Positions 20,640 to 31,046 of a DNA stretch of 64,000 nucleotides are shown piece after piece. A program made the translations under genes and the position numbers. Origin of the DNA: Eurosta solidaginis (taxonomy: Eukaryota; Arthropoda; Insecta; Diptera; Tephritidae); NCBI RefSeq assembly GCF_040869045.1, contig NC_090319.1, forward strand, positions 262,896,897-262,960,896, given 5' to 3'. Position 1 is the first letter of the stretch; each line of letters starts with the position of its first letter. The notes beneath the pieces are model-generated. The model was not told where the DNA came from, ran no database searches, and saw only the letters and a program-made list of their open reading frames with translations.

Positions 20640-22402
20640 GCGGAGGCCGCAAACTTAGCGAGAGAACGTGACCTTATAAGACAGCTTGATCCAGGCGACC
20701 CCCAAATAAGGGATATAAACCAACGCATCAGATTGCTTGTGGACGAACACAAGCGGGCGAAATGGGGGGAGCACCTAAGAGGTTGTAACCTCTCACCCGG
20801 TGTGGGTAAGCTTTGGTCCACCGTAAAGTCCCTATCGAATCCGGCTAAGCACAAAGACAAAGTTTCCATCGCCTTTGGCGACAAAGTGCTGTCGGATGCG
20901 AAAAAATGCGCGAGCGCTTTCTGCCGACAATATATAATCCATTCTACGGTCGACAAAGATATACGGAGGGCCAACCGACACGCACATAAACACAAATTCA
21001 GCGCGCCACCAATCATCATCACCGCTAAAGAGGTTGAGGACACCATTGGTCGCGCTAAACCATCCAAAGCAGTGGGCCCAGACGGCATAGCCATTCCGAT
21101 GCTTAAAAGCCTAGGGAAAGAGGGTTTCAAATATTTAGCGCGTGTCTTCAACCTGTCTCTTTCCACATTTGTCATACCCGAGAAATGGAAAATGGCCAAG
21201 GTGGTTCCGCTACTAAAGCCTGGGAAACCAGCTAACATAGGAGAGTCGTATCGTCCGATATCCCTCCTATCGCCTATCAGAGACGCTTGAAGCCATTTTG
21301 CTCCCTTATTTCCAAGCAAATTTGCAGCTAGCCTCTCATTAGCATGGCTTCAGAAAACTCCATAGCACTACCACCGCGCTAAATGCCATTAACACCCAGA
21401 TAAATTGCGGTTTAAATCAATACCCCCACCATAGAACAGTACTCGTAGCGCTAAACCTATCAAAAGCTTTTGACACGGTCAACCATGGCAAGGAAGGGTC
21501 TACCCTTCCCAATGTCTTAAAAGGTGGACCGCAAATTATCTGGGTTATCGGCAGGCATCAGTGCAATTTAGAAACGAAACATCAAAACCATGGAGAATTA
21601 AACAAGGGGTGCCACAGGGTGGTGTCCTATCCCACTTTTGTTTAATTTCTACATATTTAAGCTACCTTCACCACCGGAAGGAGTCACAATCATTTCCTAC
21701 GCCGATGACTGCACAATAATTGCCACAGGCCCAGGCCCAAAGATCGATGAGCTATGCAATAAAATAAACGGCTACCTCCCTGATCTCTCCAGTTTTTTCG
21801 CCTCGCGAAACTTGACATTATCACCGACTAAGTCTTCCGCGACCTTATTTACAACATGGACGTCCCAAATGTCGACCATTTTGAACATCCACGTCGATGG
21901 CACTACGCTACCGACTGTCGTACACCCCAAAATCTTGGGCGTGACGTTTGATCAGGATCTACATTTTGGTGAGCACGCAGCCGCAATTGTTCCGAGAATT
22001 CAGAGCCGCAACAAAATCCTCAAATCCCTCGCTGGCAGCACCTGGGGAAAAGATAAAGAAACGCTCATGACTACATACAAAGCAATTAGCCAGCCGATTA
22101 CGTGCTACGCGTCATCCATATGGTCGCCAAGCCTAAAAATTACCCACTGGAAGAAGCTACAGGCCTGCCAAAATACTGCTCTCAGAATTGCCACGGGCTG
22201 TCTTCTTATGTCCCCAGAACACCATCTGCATAATGAGGCGAGAATACTCCCCATCAGGGAGAGAAATGACATGCTGACCAAACAGTTCCTGTTGAATACC
22301 CAGAAACCTGAGCATCCCAATAGACATCTAATTGATGAACCAGCACCGCCTAGGGGCTTAAGGAGTCATCTCCGTAAGCATTTTGAGGAAATACGGCACC
22401 TG
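20640..22402 (+). pseudogene. LINE reverse transcriptase domain
   Basis: Frame 20733-21287 has SKAVGPDGIAIPMLK and WKMAKVVPLLKPGKP, then YRPISLLSP. After a frame break LNLSKAFDTVNH is readable near 21460, with a deletion, and the frame 21638-22402 has IISYADDCTII, the Y-A-D-D catalytic motif, followed by the thumb and a long C-terminal region (HPKILGVTFDQDLHF, LQACQNTALRIATGC). Three or more lesions separate these blocks. Confidence 0.9.
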
Positions 22403-22804
22403 TGAACCCAGCCGTATGAAGCGAAAAAACACAAGCAGGTCCTTGGTGAACTCCATAAACAGGCGTCGAACCTTTATGCCGGGAATTGCCCGGTGAATCC
22501 AGTACTCAAAGAAAAGTATCCAAAACTCGCGGAAGAGGAACGCATACTCCCCAGGGAAACGCGTGTCACTCTTGCTCAACTTCGTTCTGGACACTTTAAC
22601 AGGTTAAACTCTTACCTATCCAGAATCAACCCCGACATACAAAATGTATGCCCCGCTTACAATGTGTCCCCACATGACACCAACCATCTCTTTAATTGTA
22701 ATGTGGAACCAACGCCTCTAACACCCCTTTCCTTATGGTCCACCCCTGTTGAAACAGCAAGTTTCCTTGGACTCCCGTTAGAGGATATTGATGACAATTT
22801 GTGA
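22403..22804 (+). pseudogene. LINE C-terminal Cys/His region
   Basis: Open from 22493: RVTLAQLRSGHFNRLNSYL, then VCPAYNVSPHDTNHLFNC, a modified C-x-x-C...H...C motif in which the second Cys is Tyr/Asn-like, and finally SLWSTPVETASFLGLPL before the stop at 22802. The pattern is typical of the end of I/Ingi-related LINE proteins. A stop near 22403 splits it from the RT frame. Confidence 0.75.
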
Positions 22805-22866
22805 TCGGTCGCGGCTGTTAGGTGGGGCGAAGCATTGCTACAACAACAACAACAAGTGGCTCTGGA

Positions 22867-23235
22867 AGTGTTCGAGAGAAAAGTCCTTCGAAAGATTTAT
22901 GGACCTCTACGCGTTGGCGATGGCGAGTACCGAAAAAGATTTAACGATGAGCTGTGCGAGCTATGCGGAGAGATCAACATAGTCCAGCGAATTAAAACGC
23001 AGCGGCTGCGCTGGCTAGGCCATGTTATGCGAATGAAAGATGACGATCTGGCCAAGAAAGTGTTTCTATTGGATCCCGCCTATGGAAGCAGAGGTAGAGG
23101 GCGGCCCCACCCTGTTGGAAGGACCAGGTGGAAAACGATTTAAACTCCCTTCGTATGACAAATAGAGGCCTGTTGGCAGAGAGAAAGAGCGACTGGCGCG
23201 CCTTGTTGGACGGCCATAACCGTTTAAACGGTTAA
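22867..23235 (+). pseudogene. RTE reverse transcriptase C-terminal region, part 2
   Basis: Continues after the inner LINE: EVFERKVLRKIYGPLRVGDG, RFNDELCELCGEINIVQRIK, then LRWLGHVMRMKDDDLAKKVF and GRGRPHPVGRTRWKT, with frame breaks before the terminal LLDGHNRLN. In frame with part 1 once the insertion and its duplication are taken out, apart from local indels. Confidence 0.78.
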
Positions 23236-23272
23236 GCGCCAATTAAGTAAGTAAGTAAGTAATGTACATCAT

Positions 23273-23609
23273 GTAATACATTTGAAGTTTTTTTCCATGA
23301 AATAATGGTTACCCCCTATTACAGTTCTGCACACTTGTTGACGTTATTTATATTTAATTGCAATTTCTCAAATTTACATGCAATTATATTTATTTCGCAT
23401 AAGTCGCATTTTCTTAAACGAAAATCGCAAATCCCATAGCAATAAATCTGACATTTATGGTGAATTCAAATTTATTGCTTTTTGAGAGTTTTATATGCCG
23501 TGTATTTTTGAGATGCTAAGTGTTTGTGTTCAAAATAAATTATATTCGTATTTTTCCCCTTGTATCTAAATTTATTATATTTTTTGTCCTTTCACATTTT
23601 TCTTTACAG
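23273..23609. other. Intron end before the TM5 exon
   Basis: AT-rich intronic DNA finishing with a T-rich tract and the acceptor at 23608-23609. Nothing else seen. Confidence 0.6.
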
Positions 23610-23760
23610 CTATAATATAATATTTATGCTATTCACGTACATACTGCCCATTATATTGATGACAGCAACTTATTCACGAGTTGGTATTAAACTTTGGGGC
23701 TCAAAAGCAATTGGTGAATATACACCACGACAAGTCGAGAATGTGAAGAGTAAGCGAAGG
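23610..23760 (+). CDS. TkR99D: Tachykinin receptor exon: TM5 and ICL3
   Basis: Encodes TM5 (YNIIFMLFTYILPIILMTATYSRVG with Pro5.50) and intracellular loop 3, including GEYTPRQVENVKSKRR, the G-protein-contacting basic segment typical of TkR99D. The acceptor TCTTTACAG ends at 23609 and the donor GTGAGT starts at 23761. At 151 bp it completes the alanine codon begun in the previous exon and ends on a whole codon (phase 0). The preceding exon boundary is 12.6 kb away across repeats, yet phase and protein order are preserved. Confidence 0.95.
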
Positions 23761-26072
23761 GTGAGTTATGTTTTTGAAATAAAAAATGCAATAAAGGAAA
23801 TGAAATTAAAGTAATATATAAAAGGGGAACTTAGAAGAGGGTTAATCTAGCTTATCACTATTGGGGAAAGATTCAAGGGGGAACGTATAGCAGAGTAATT
23901 CGCCCAAAACAACTTAATTGACTGCTAATAAGTAGTCCCTGTTAAATGTGTGAGGTGGACCCTGCTGAAAGTTGGCGTAAATCACATTCAATCCAGATTC
24001 AAGGGATTGTCCTTTTTCTTCTACTAATGAAAGCAAGTTAATTTCGTAGCTTATACATTTGGGTTTACATAGACGCACACATACTGTCGAGGATAGTCGT
24101 AGGAAGTTGAGTGGGGATATGAGCTGTGGTTGTTGTGTTCGGTAACAAGCACCATAAATGTACTAGCCCGAGCATTTCGGGAGCGATTTAATATGACCAA
24201 GTTGAATGTTTGAGGCTACATCGCCACTCACCCTGTAGTGCCATGAGGAATTTGGGTTCGCCAGAGCCTCGCCTGTCAAATATGCGAATGATACATTCAT
24301 ATTTGTTACAGGATTCGCCTCGCGTAGGTGAGGTTGACAAGCGGAATCTGTGAATTGCGCTTATCAACCCCTTGAATCTTATATGAGATATAGTGATGGT
24401 GAACGGTGAACCAAATAACTTGAACGTAATAGGCCTATTAAATTTAACATAATTCAGATTATGAAAGATAATACCTTGATGGGTCCATCCGACATTGAAC
24501 CACAAAATCCTTATTAGCATTCATAGGTTAACCTTTATGAATCCAATAATTTCGACAGAGCTTGTCTGTCATCCTCTTCCGGCAAGAAGGACTCAAGGCC
24601 ATCAAAACACAGGTGGCCAGCGGAACTTTAAATTCGAAGAGCGATATAGATCTGGCTCAGTTGTACCTACGCGAGCTAAGCGGTACATCGAACAATTAAC
24701 GGAATACCATTATGAGCGGGAACCGAGATGATCTTCATCTGAAATAAGGTCAATGTGATCCCAAGTAAGGCAAAGCACTCCCTTCGATTGCATGACAGTT
24801 GAACTCTGCTCACAACTGAAGGCTTAGCTATTCGAGTAGATGTTCTTTAATAACAGGAGAACTAAATAGCATTATATTAACCGCATCCTTAACCGCTGCA
24901 ACTTTCTCTTAGGAGATGCTGCAGATGAGTATTTTCTCAGTCCTTTCAAGAAGGAATGACCAAACTGAGGTGACGCTGTCACAGCGGACAGTTGCAATCA
25001 CATACTTAATAGTCTGTCCAGTCTGAGATAAAAACCAATTTGGTAGTAGAGCTGAGCGCTTCAAGTCAGAATGCCCAGCTCCTAAAATGCAATCTGGTTT
25101 AAGACCTGAACGCAGTAGCCTTGCCTGCAATATCCGCCGGTCATATGTTAAATGTGATATTCACTGCCAAGGAAAGTGTTCTTCTAAGAGTGACACTGAG
25201 CTAACAAGTGCTGTCCGTTATATTGGCTTTTTTTATTTTTATCATGCTTTCCAACCACAAAACATTGCGCAGGGTGTCCGAAATCTCGGACAAGTATTGG
25301 CGATTTATATGTATAAGAAACAACACAGCAGTCACTGGCTTTTAGCTCCACCGGAGTCTAGTTTACTATCACAACCCAAAGTAGAAGAATTAGAACACTT
25401 TCCTGTAGTATGCCTCCCGTTGGACTTAAATACATCAAAACTGCCTTTAGTATAATAGCACTGACTTCCGGAGTGCTCGCGAATAATTGGCTACTTAAGA
25501 ATGCCGTTGAGATGCACACTAACACAGTAGTTGGTCCACCGTTTCTTCCACTTCCGGAAGATTCTAGCTGCGAGATCAGTTCTTATTATCAGGTATTATT
25601 ATCAGGTATTATTATTTCCTATCCTGGAGCTTCAAAAGCACCTGTGGCTATGAAGACAGCCGGCTACTTTGATACCCGTACCCAGTACCCAGTTGTGCTT
25701 TGTCTGCCAAAAGGATGGCAATGATCTTGGATTAAAAGACGGAAACTACCACTCCAAAGGCTTTAGAGATGTAAATCTGAGTAAACCCCCCTATTTGGAA
25801 TCATTTTTTGCTAAAATTTTAAATCAGAGACTGTCATAGGACGAATTTAGTCCTTTTAATTTTGTTATGTAGGAGTTGTTAACAGTAGATGTCCCAACAC
25901 ACGAAGCTTAAGTGCACCCTACGATGTCGTTTCATTCATACAAGGATCAATCATATTGTTCTTGTAATTCACCTCGAGTGCCTTTCTCTACTCCAGTGCT
26001 CTATAGGTTAATATCGACCGTCTATGCTCTTTATTTCGCCTCCAGTTGAAATTCGATACCAAACGCAATGCT
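23761..26072. other. Intron with unassigned repeat-like sequence
   Basis: Moderate G+C patches at 23840-25740 look like decayed mobile DNA, for example 24180-24400 and 24900-25130, but I could not assign a family. A + strand open stretch at 25410-25724 includes LKYIKTAFSIIALTSGVL; no homology recognised. A short direct duplication TATTATCAGGTAT occurs near 25585-25612. Confidence 0.4.
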
Positions 26073-29000
26073 AACAAGTAAGGAAGGCTAAGTTCGGGTG
26101 TAACCGAACATTACATACTCAGTTGAGAGCTATGGAGACAAAATAAGGAAAATCACCATGTAGGAAAATGAACCTAGGGTAACCCTGGAATGTGGTTGTA
26201 TGACATGTGTATCAAATGGAAGGTATTAAAGAGTATTTTAAGAGAGAGTAGGCCATAGTTCTATGGATGGACGCCATTTAGGGATATCGCCATAAAGGTG
26301 GACCAGGGCTGACTCTAGAATGTGTTTGTACGATATGGGTATCAAATGAAAGGTGATAATAAGTATTTTAAAAGGGAATGGGCTTTAGTTCTATAGGTGA
26401 ACGCCTTTTCGAGAAATCCCCATAAAGGTGGACCAGGGGTGACTCTAGAATATGTTTGTACGATATGGGTATCAAATGAAAGCTGTTAATGAGTATTTTG
26501 AAAAGGAGTGATCCTTAGTTCCCTAGGTGGACGCCGTTTCGAGATATCGCCATAAAGGTGGACCAGGGGTGTCTCTAGTTGTACGATATGGGAATCAAAT
26601 GAAAGGTGTTACTGAGCGTTTTAAGAGGGAGTGGGCATTAGGTCTATAGGTGGACGCCTTTTCGAAATGTCGCCATTAGGGTGGGCCAGAGGTGACTCTA
26701 GAATGTGTTTGTACGATATGGGTATCAAACGAAAGGTGTTACTGAGCATTTTAAGAGGGAGTGGGCATTATGTCCATAGGTGGACGCCTTTTCGAGATAT
26801 CGCCATTAGGGTGGGCCAGGGGTGACTCTGGAATGTGTTTGTACGATATGGGTATCAAATGAAAGGTGGTAATGAGTATTTTAAAAGGGAGCAATCCTTA
26901 GTTCTATAGGTGGACGCCTTTTCGAGATATCGCCATAAAGGTGGACCAAGGGTGACTCTAGAATGTTTCTACGATATGGGTATCAAACGAAAGGTGTTAC
27001 TGAGCATTTTAAGAGGGAGTGGGCACTAGGTCTATAGGTGGACGCCTTTTCGAGATATCGCCATTAGGGTGGGCCAGGGGTGACTCTAGAATGTTTGTAC
27101 GATATGGGTATCAAACGAAAGGTGTTATTGAGCATTTTAAGAGAAAGTGGGCATTAGGTCTATAGGTGCGCGCCTTTTCGAGATATCGCCATTAGGGTGG
27201 GCCAGGGTGACTCTAGAATGTGTTTGTACGATATGGGTATCAAATGAAAGGTGGTAATGAGAATTTTAAAAGGGAGTAATCCTCAGTTCTATAGGTGGAC
27301 GCCTTTTCGAGATATCGCCATAAAGGTTGCCCAAGGGTGACTCTAGAATGTTTGTACGATATGGGTATCAAACGAAAGGTGTTACTGAGCATTTTAAGAG
27401 GGAGTGGGCATTAGGTCTATAGGTGGACGCCTTTTCGAGATATCGCCATTAGGGTGGGCCAGGGGTGACTCTAGAATGTTTGTACGATATGGGTATCAAA
27501 CGAAAGGTGTTACTGAGCATTTTAAGAGGGAGTGCGCATTAGGTCTATAGGTGGACGCCTTTTCGAGATATCGCCATTAGGGTGGGCCAGGGGTGACTCT
27601 AGAATGTTTGTACGATATGGGTATCAAACGAAAGGTGTTACTGAGCATTTTAAGAGGGAGTGCGCATTAGGTCTATAGGTGGACGCCTTTTCGAGATATC
27701 GCCATTAGGGTGGGCCAGGGGTGACTCTAGAATGTTTGTACGATATGGGTATCAAACGAAAGGTGTTACTGAGCATTTTAAGAGGGAGTGCGCATTAGGT
27801 CTATAGGTGGACGCCTTTTCGAGATATCGCCATTAGGGTGGGCCAGGGGTGACTCTAGAATGTTTTTACGATATGGGTATCAAACGAAAGGTGTTACTGA
27901 GCATTTTAAGAGGGAGTGGACATTAGGTCTATAGGTGCACGCCTTTTCGAGATATCGCCATTAGGGTGGACCAGGGTTGACTCTAGAATGTGTTTGTACG
28001 ATATGGATATCAAATTAAAGGTATTGATGAGGGTTTTAAAAGCGAGTGGCCCTTAGATGTATATGTGAAGGCGTTCTCGCGATATCGACCAAATGTGGAT
28101 CAGGTGATCCAGAAAATCATCTGTCGGGTACTGCTAATTTATTTATATATTCAATGACACTAACAGTATTCCTGCCAAGATTCCAAGGGCTGTTGATTTC
28201 GCCTTGTAGAACTTTTTCATTTTCTTCTACTTAATATGGTAGGTGTCACACCCATTATACAAAGTTTTTTCCAAAGTTATATTTTGCGTCAATAAACCAA
28301 TCCAGTTACCATGTTTCATCCCTTTTTTCGTATTTGGTATAGAATTATGGCATTTTTTTAATTTTTCGTAATTTTCGATATCGATAAAGTGGGCGTGGTT
28401 ATGGTCGGATTTCGGCCATTTTTTATACCAAGATAAAGTGAGTTCAGATAAGTACGTGGGCTAAGTTTAGTAAAGATATATCGGTTTTTGCTCAAGTTAT
28501 TGTGTTAACGGCCGAGCGGAAGGACAGACGGTGGACTGTGTATAAAAACTGGGCGTGGCTTCTACCGATTTCGCCCATTTTCACAGAGAACAGTTAACGT
28601 CATAGAATCTATGCTCCTACCAAATTTCAAAAGGATTGGTAAATTTTTGTTCGACTTATGGCATTAAAAGTATTCTAGACACACTAAATGAAAATGGGCG
28701 GAGCCACGCCCATTTTGAAATTTTCTTTTATTTTTGTATTTTGTTGCATCATATCATTACTGGAGTTGAATTTTGACTTAATTTACTTATATACAGTAAA
28801 GATATTAAATTTTTTGTTAAAATTTGAATTTAAAAAAAATTTTTTTTAAAAAGTGGGCGTGTTCTTCATCCAATTTTGCTAATTTTTATTCAGCACATAT
28901 ATAGTAATAGTAGTAACGTTCCTGCCAAATTTCATCATGATATCTTCAACGACTGCCAAATTACAGCTTGCAAAACTTTTAAATTACCTTCTTGTAAAAG

Positions 29001-29455
29001 TGGGCGGTGCCACGCCCATTGTCCAAAATCTTACTAATTTTCTATTCTGCGTCATAACGTCAACCCATCTACCAAGTTTCATCGCTTTAACCGCCTTTGG
29101 CAATGAATTATCGCATTTTTTCGGTTTTTCAAAATTTTCGATATCGAAAAAGTGGGCGTGGTTATAGTCCGATATCGTTCATTTTAAATAGCGATCTGAG
29201 ATGAGTGCTCAGGAACCTACATACCAAATTTCATCAAGATACCTCAAAATTTACTCAAGTTATCGTGTTAACGGACGGACGGACGGACGGACGGACGGAC
29301 GGACGGACATGGCTCAATCAAATTTTTTCTGGATCCTGATTATTTTGATATATGGAAGTCTATATCTATCTCGATTCCTTTATATATGTACAACCAACCG
29401 TTATCCAATCAAACTTAATATACTCTGTGAGCTCTGCTCAACTGAGTATAAAAAG
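26073..29455 (-). mobile_element. HINE1: DINE-1-like Helentron-associated element with satellite core
   Basis: Non-autonomous element on the minus strand. Its 5' end is at about 29455 and the 3' end has a GTTCGG...CCGAAC hairpin (26092-26109). The inverted subterminal repeats ATACTCAGTTGAG (26115-26127) and CTCAACTGAGTAT (29437-29449) are exact complements. A (GGAC)n tract followed by ATGGCTCAATC lies at 29270-29320, and ACGCCCA-type motifs recur in 28400-29170. The core (26200-28010) is a tandem array. These are the hallmarks of Drosophila DINE-1/INE-1; the Helentron link is by analogy. No transposase is encoded. Confidence 0.85.
26200..28010. repeat. Satellite array inside HINE1, 127-130-bp units
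   Basis: About 14 tandem units with the core GATATGGGTATCAAACGAAAGG, here broken up as GATATGGGTATCAAA and GGTGGACGCCTTTTCGAGA. The units at about 27330-27860 are nearly identical to each other with period 127 bp, pointing to recent local amplification, while edge units are more diverged. Confidence 0.92.
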
Positions 29456-29928
29456 GTGTTTTTAAATACCACGAGGGCTAAGCACTGTAGTTTAAGGATG
29501 ATGAAGCTTCTCATTTCTGTTCTAGTGATAAAGAGCTGAGGTTCTGCCTTTGAGGAGTTAACGCAAATTTCTGCATTCATATGGCTTTGATTCCAAATTT
29601 AACATGAATATTTCCTTTGAAAAATATTTAATAAATCTGCGCCGTTCAAAAGCTTAGGTATGAAGGGCTAAAATATTTGTTTTCTAAATAACTACATAGA
29701 ATCCAATTATTCTTTTTATCTAAATATTTATCAAAACCAATAAAGTAGCATATATTTCTAAGCATAAAAGAAAGCAATAATATATGTATTGTTATCAAGT
29801 ATCACTTTGTAGTTCTTGCAAATCTTTATGGCTTTTCAATTTATTAACTCTATTTTTATCTTTTCTTCTGGGCAATTGCTTTTGTTCATTATAACGATCT
29901 TTTTTACAACAACAACACCAATATGCAG
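29456..29928. other. Intron end before the TM6-TM7 exon
   Basis: AT-rich intronic DNA with an acceptor at 29927-29928. No repeat or gene recognised. Confidence 0.55.
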
Positions 29929-30125
29929 GTGGTTAAAATGATGATGGTTGTCGTATTGATATTTGCTGTTTGTTGGCTTCCTTTTCATATTTACTTCATT
30001 GTCACCTCGTATTATCCGGCACTAACACAAACACCTTTTATACAAGAAGTGTATTTGGGCATCTATTGGTTAGCAATGAGCAATTCAATGTATAATCCGA
30101 TTATTTACTGTTGGATGAATTCAAG
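29929..30125 (+). CDS. TkR99D: Tachykinin receptor exon: TM6-TM7
   Basis: Encodes [20 protein letters not shown] (TM6 with CWLP), extracellular loop 3 and TM7 with [17 protein letters not shown], including the NPxxY activation motif, ending in WMNSR. The acceptor ATGCAG ends at 29928; its polypyrimidine tract is interrupted by CAA repeats and looks weaker than at the other exons. The donor GTATGT starts at 30126. At 197 bp (65 codons + 2) it requires a further exon for helix 8 and the cytoplasmic tail. I found no such exon in the remaining 33.9 kb, so it should lie downstream of the window. Confidence 0.94.
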
Positions 30126-31046
30126 GTATGTATGTAAACATAAATAGGGATTAAATAATATACATACATAGATGTTAAATTATTTGATAAATATGTTAAC
30201 AAACACTGTCATGGAGACACAAATACAATGACTTGAAATACGTATTGTGTACCTGTAGGAAAAACCTTAAATTGTAAATGAAGAAGAACGCTCAGACCTG
30301 TTAAATAATGATTACAATACTTAGTGATTATTGACTATATTGAGTGGTCTTCGGGAAATTTTTTAATGATTAATTGCCAGTAGGTATGCCTGTTTAATAA
30401 ATAATAATTAATTAATTTCAAAAAAGTTTACTAATTAAATATTTTTAATTGCATGATTAATATCATTATTTAATTATTTCAATTAAGTTGGATTATTTTT
30501 AATAACAAAATTATTATATTAATTTACTATTATTATATTAATTTTATTACTTAATTTTGTTTACTATTAATACCAAAATTATTATATTTATTTAATTAAA
30601 GTCAATTAATTTTAATTATTTTAATACATTTACAAATTTTCATAATTGTCTTTTATGTTGAGTGCTATTCAGGCAATCGTTTTATGATTAATTACCATTG
30701 ATTAATAACTAAATAATTTCACACAAAAATTAATTAAATTATTACTTCTACAGTAAAATGACGGAAATGCATACAAATATAAGACTAACAAGAACTAAAG
30801 CTAGGAGATATAAAATTATATCAATTTTCCAGCTGATAGCCCAATTGTTTATAATGCTGGTGCTTCGATCAAAAAGTGTTGTTCTTTCAGTGTTTTTTCA
30901 TATTATAAATTGAAAGTAATCAAATAATGGAAGTTAAAGACTTATTGCTTGATTATCGTGCACTATTTGATTAATTTTAACTGTTTGATAAATTTCAATT
31001 GTTTGATTTATTTTAAATATTTGATTAGCTTTAATTAGTTGATTCT
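30126..31046. other. Start of the giant last intron, TTAATTAA-rich
   Basis: After the donor, 30340-30740 is extremely A/T rich with many overlapping TTAATTA palindromes; 30940-31045 holds TTTGATTAATTTT-like units. Similar AT-rich sequence is present at 35134-35290, beyond HINE2 and HINE3, so both seem to have inserted into one AT-rich repeat block. Confidence 0.5.

Larger units (their letters stand above)
19213..22854 (+). mobile_element. Ingi/Vingi-like LINE with 2A-like motif, near full length
   Basis: A 3.64-kb non-LTR retrotransposon flanked by AGTGGCTCTGGA at 19201-19212 and 22855-22866, ending in a (CAA)n tail. Order: 2A-like peptide, zinc finger, AP-like endonuclease, reverse transcriptase, C-terminal Cys/His motif. 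Several frameshifts and a deletion in the RT palm make it inactive. The domain order with a 2A peptide is known from L1Tc of the Ingi clade; assignment to an Ingi/Vingi-like lineage is inference. G+C content is visibly higher than in the surroundings. Confidence 0.9.
18770..23259 (+). mobile_element. RTE-type LINE (copy A), 5'-truncated, split by another LINE
   Basis: Outer element of a two-level nest. It is bounded by TAATGTACATCAT at 18757-18769 and 23260-23272. Without the inner LINE it is about 0.8 kb: the C-terminal third of an ORF2, a short 3' UTR with GTTAAGCGCCAATTAAG and a TAAG repeat tail. It is the best preserved of the four RTE fragments in the window, yet frame breaks are present. 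Clade assignment to RTE rests on the LRWLGHVMRM...GRP module near the C-terminus and on the short tetranucleotide tail. Confidence 0.88.

Noticed and set aside
20597..21319. 240-aa minus-strand open frame
   Set aside because: Antisense shadow of the LINE reverse transcriptase, which has clear motifs on the plus strand.
26200..28010. Array of regular repeats considered as a CRISPR array
   Set aside because: Units are contiguous 127-130-bp satellites with no unique spacers, in a eukaryotic intron.
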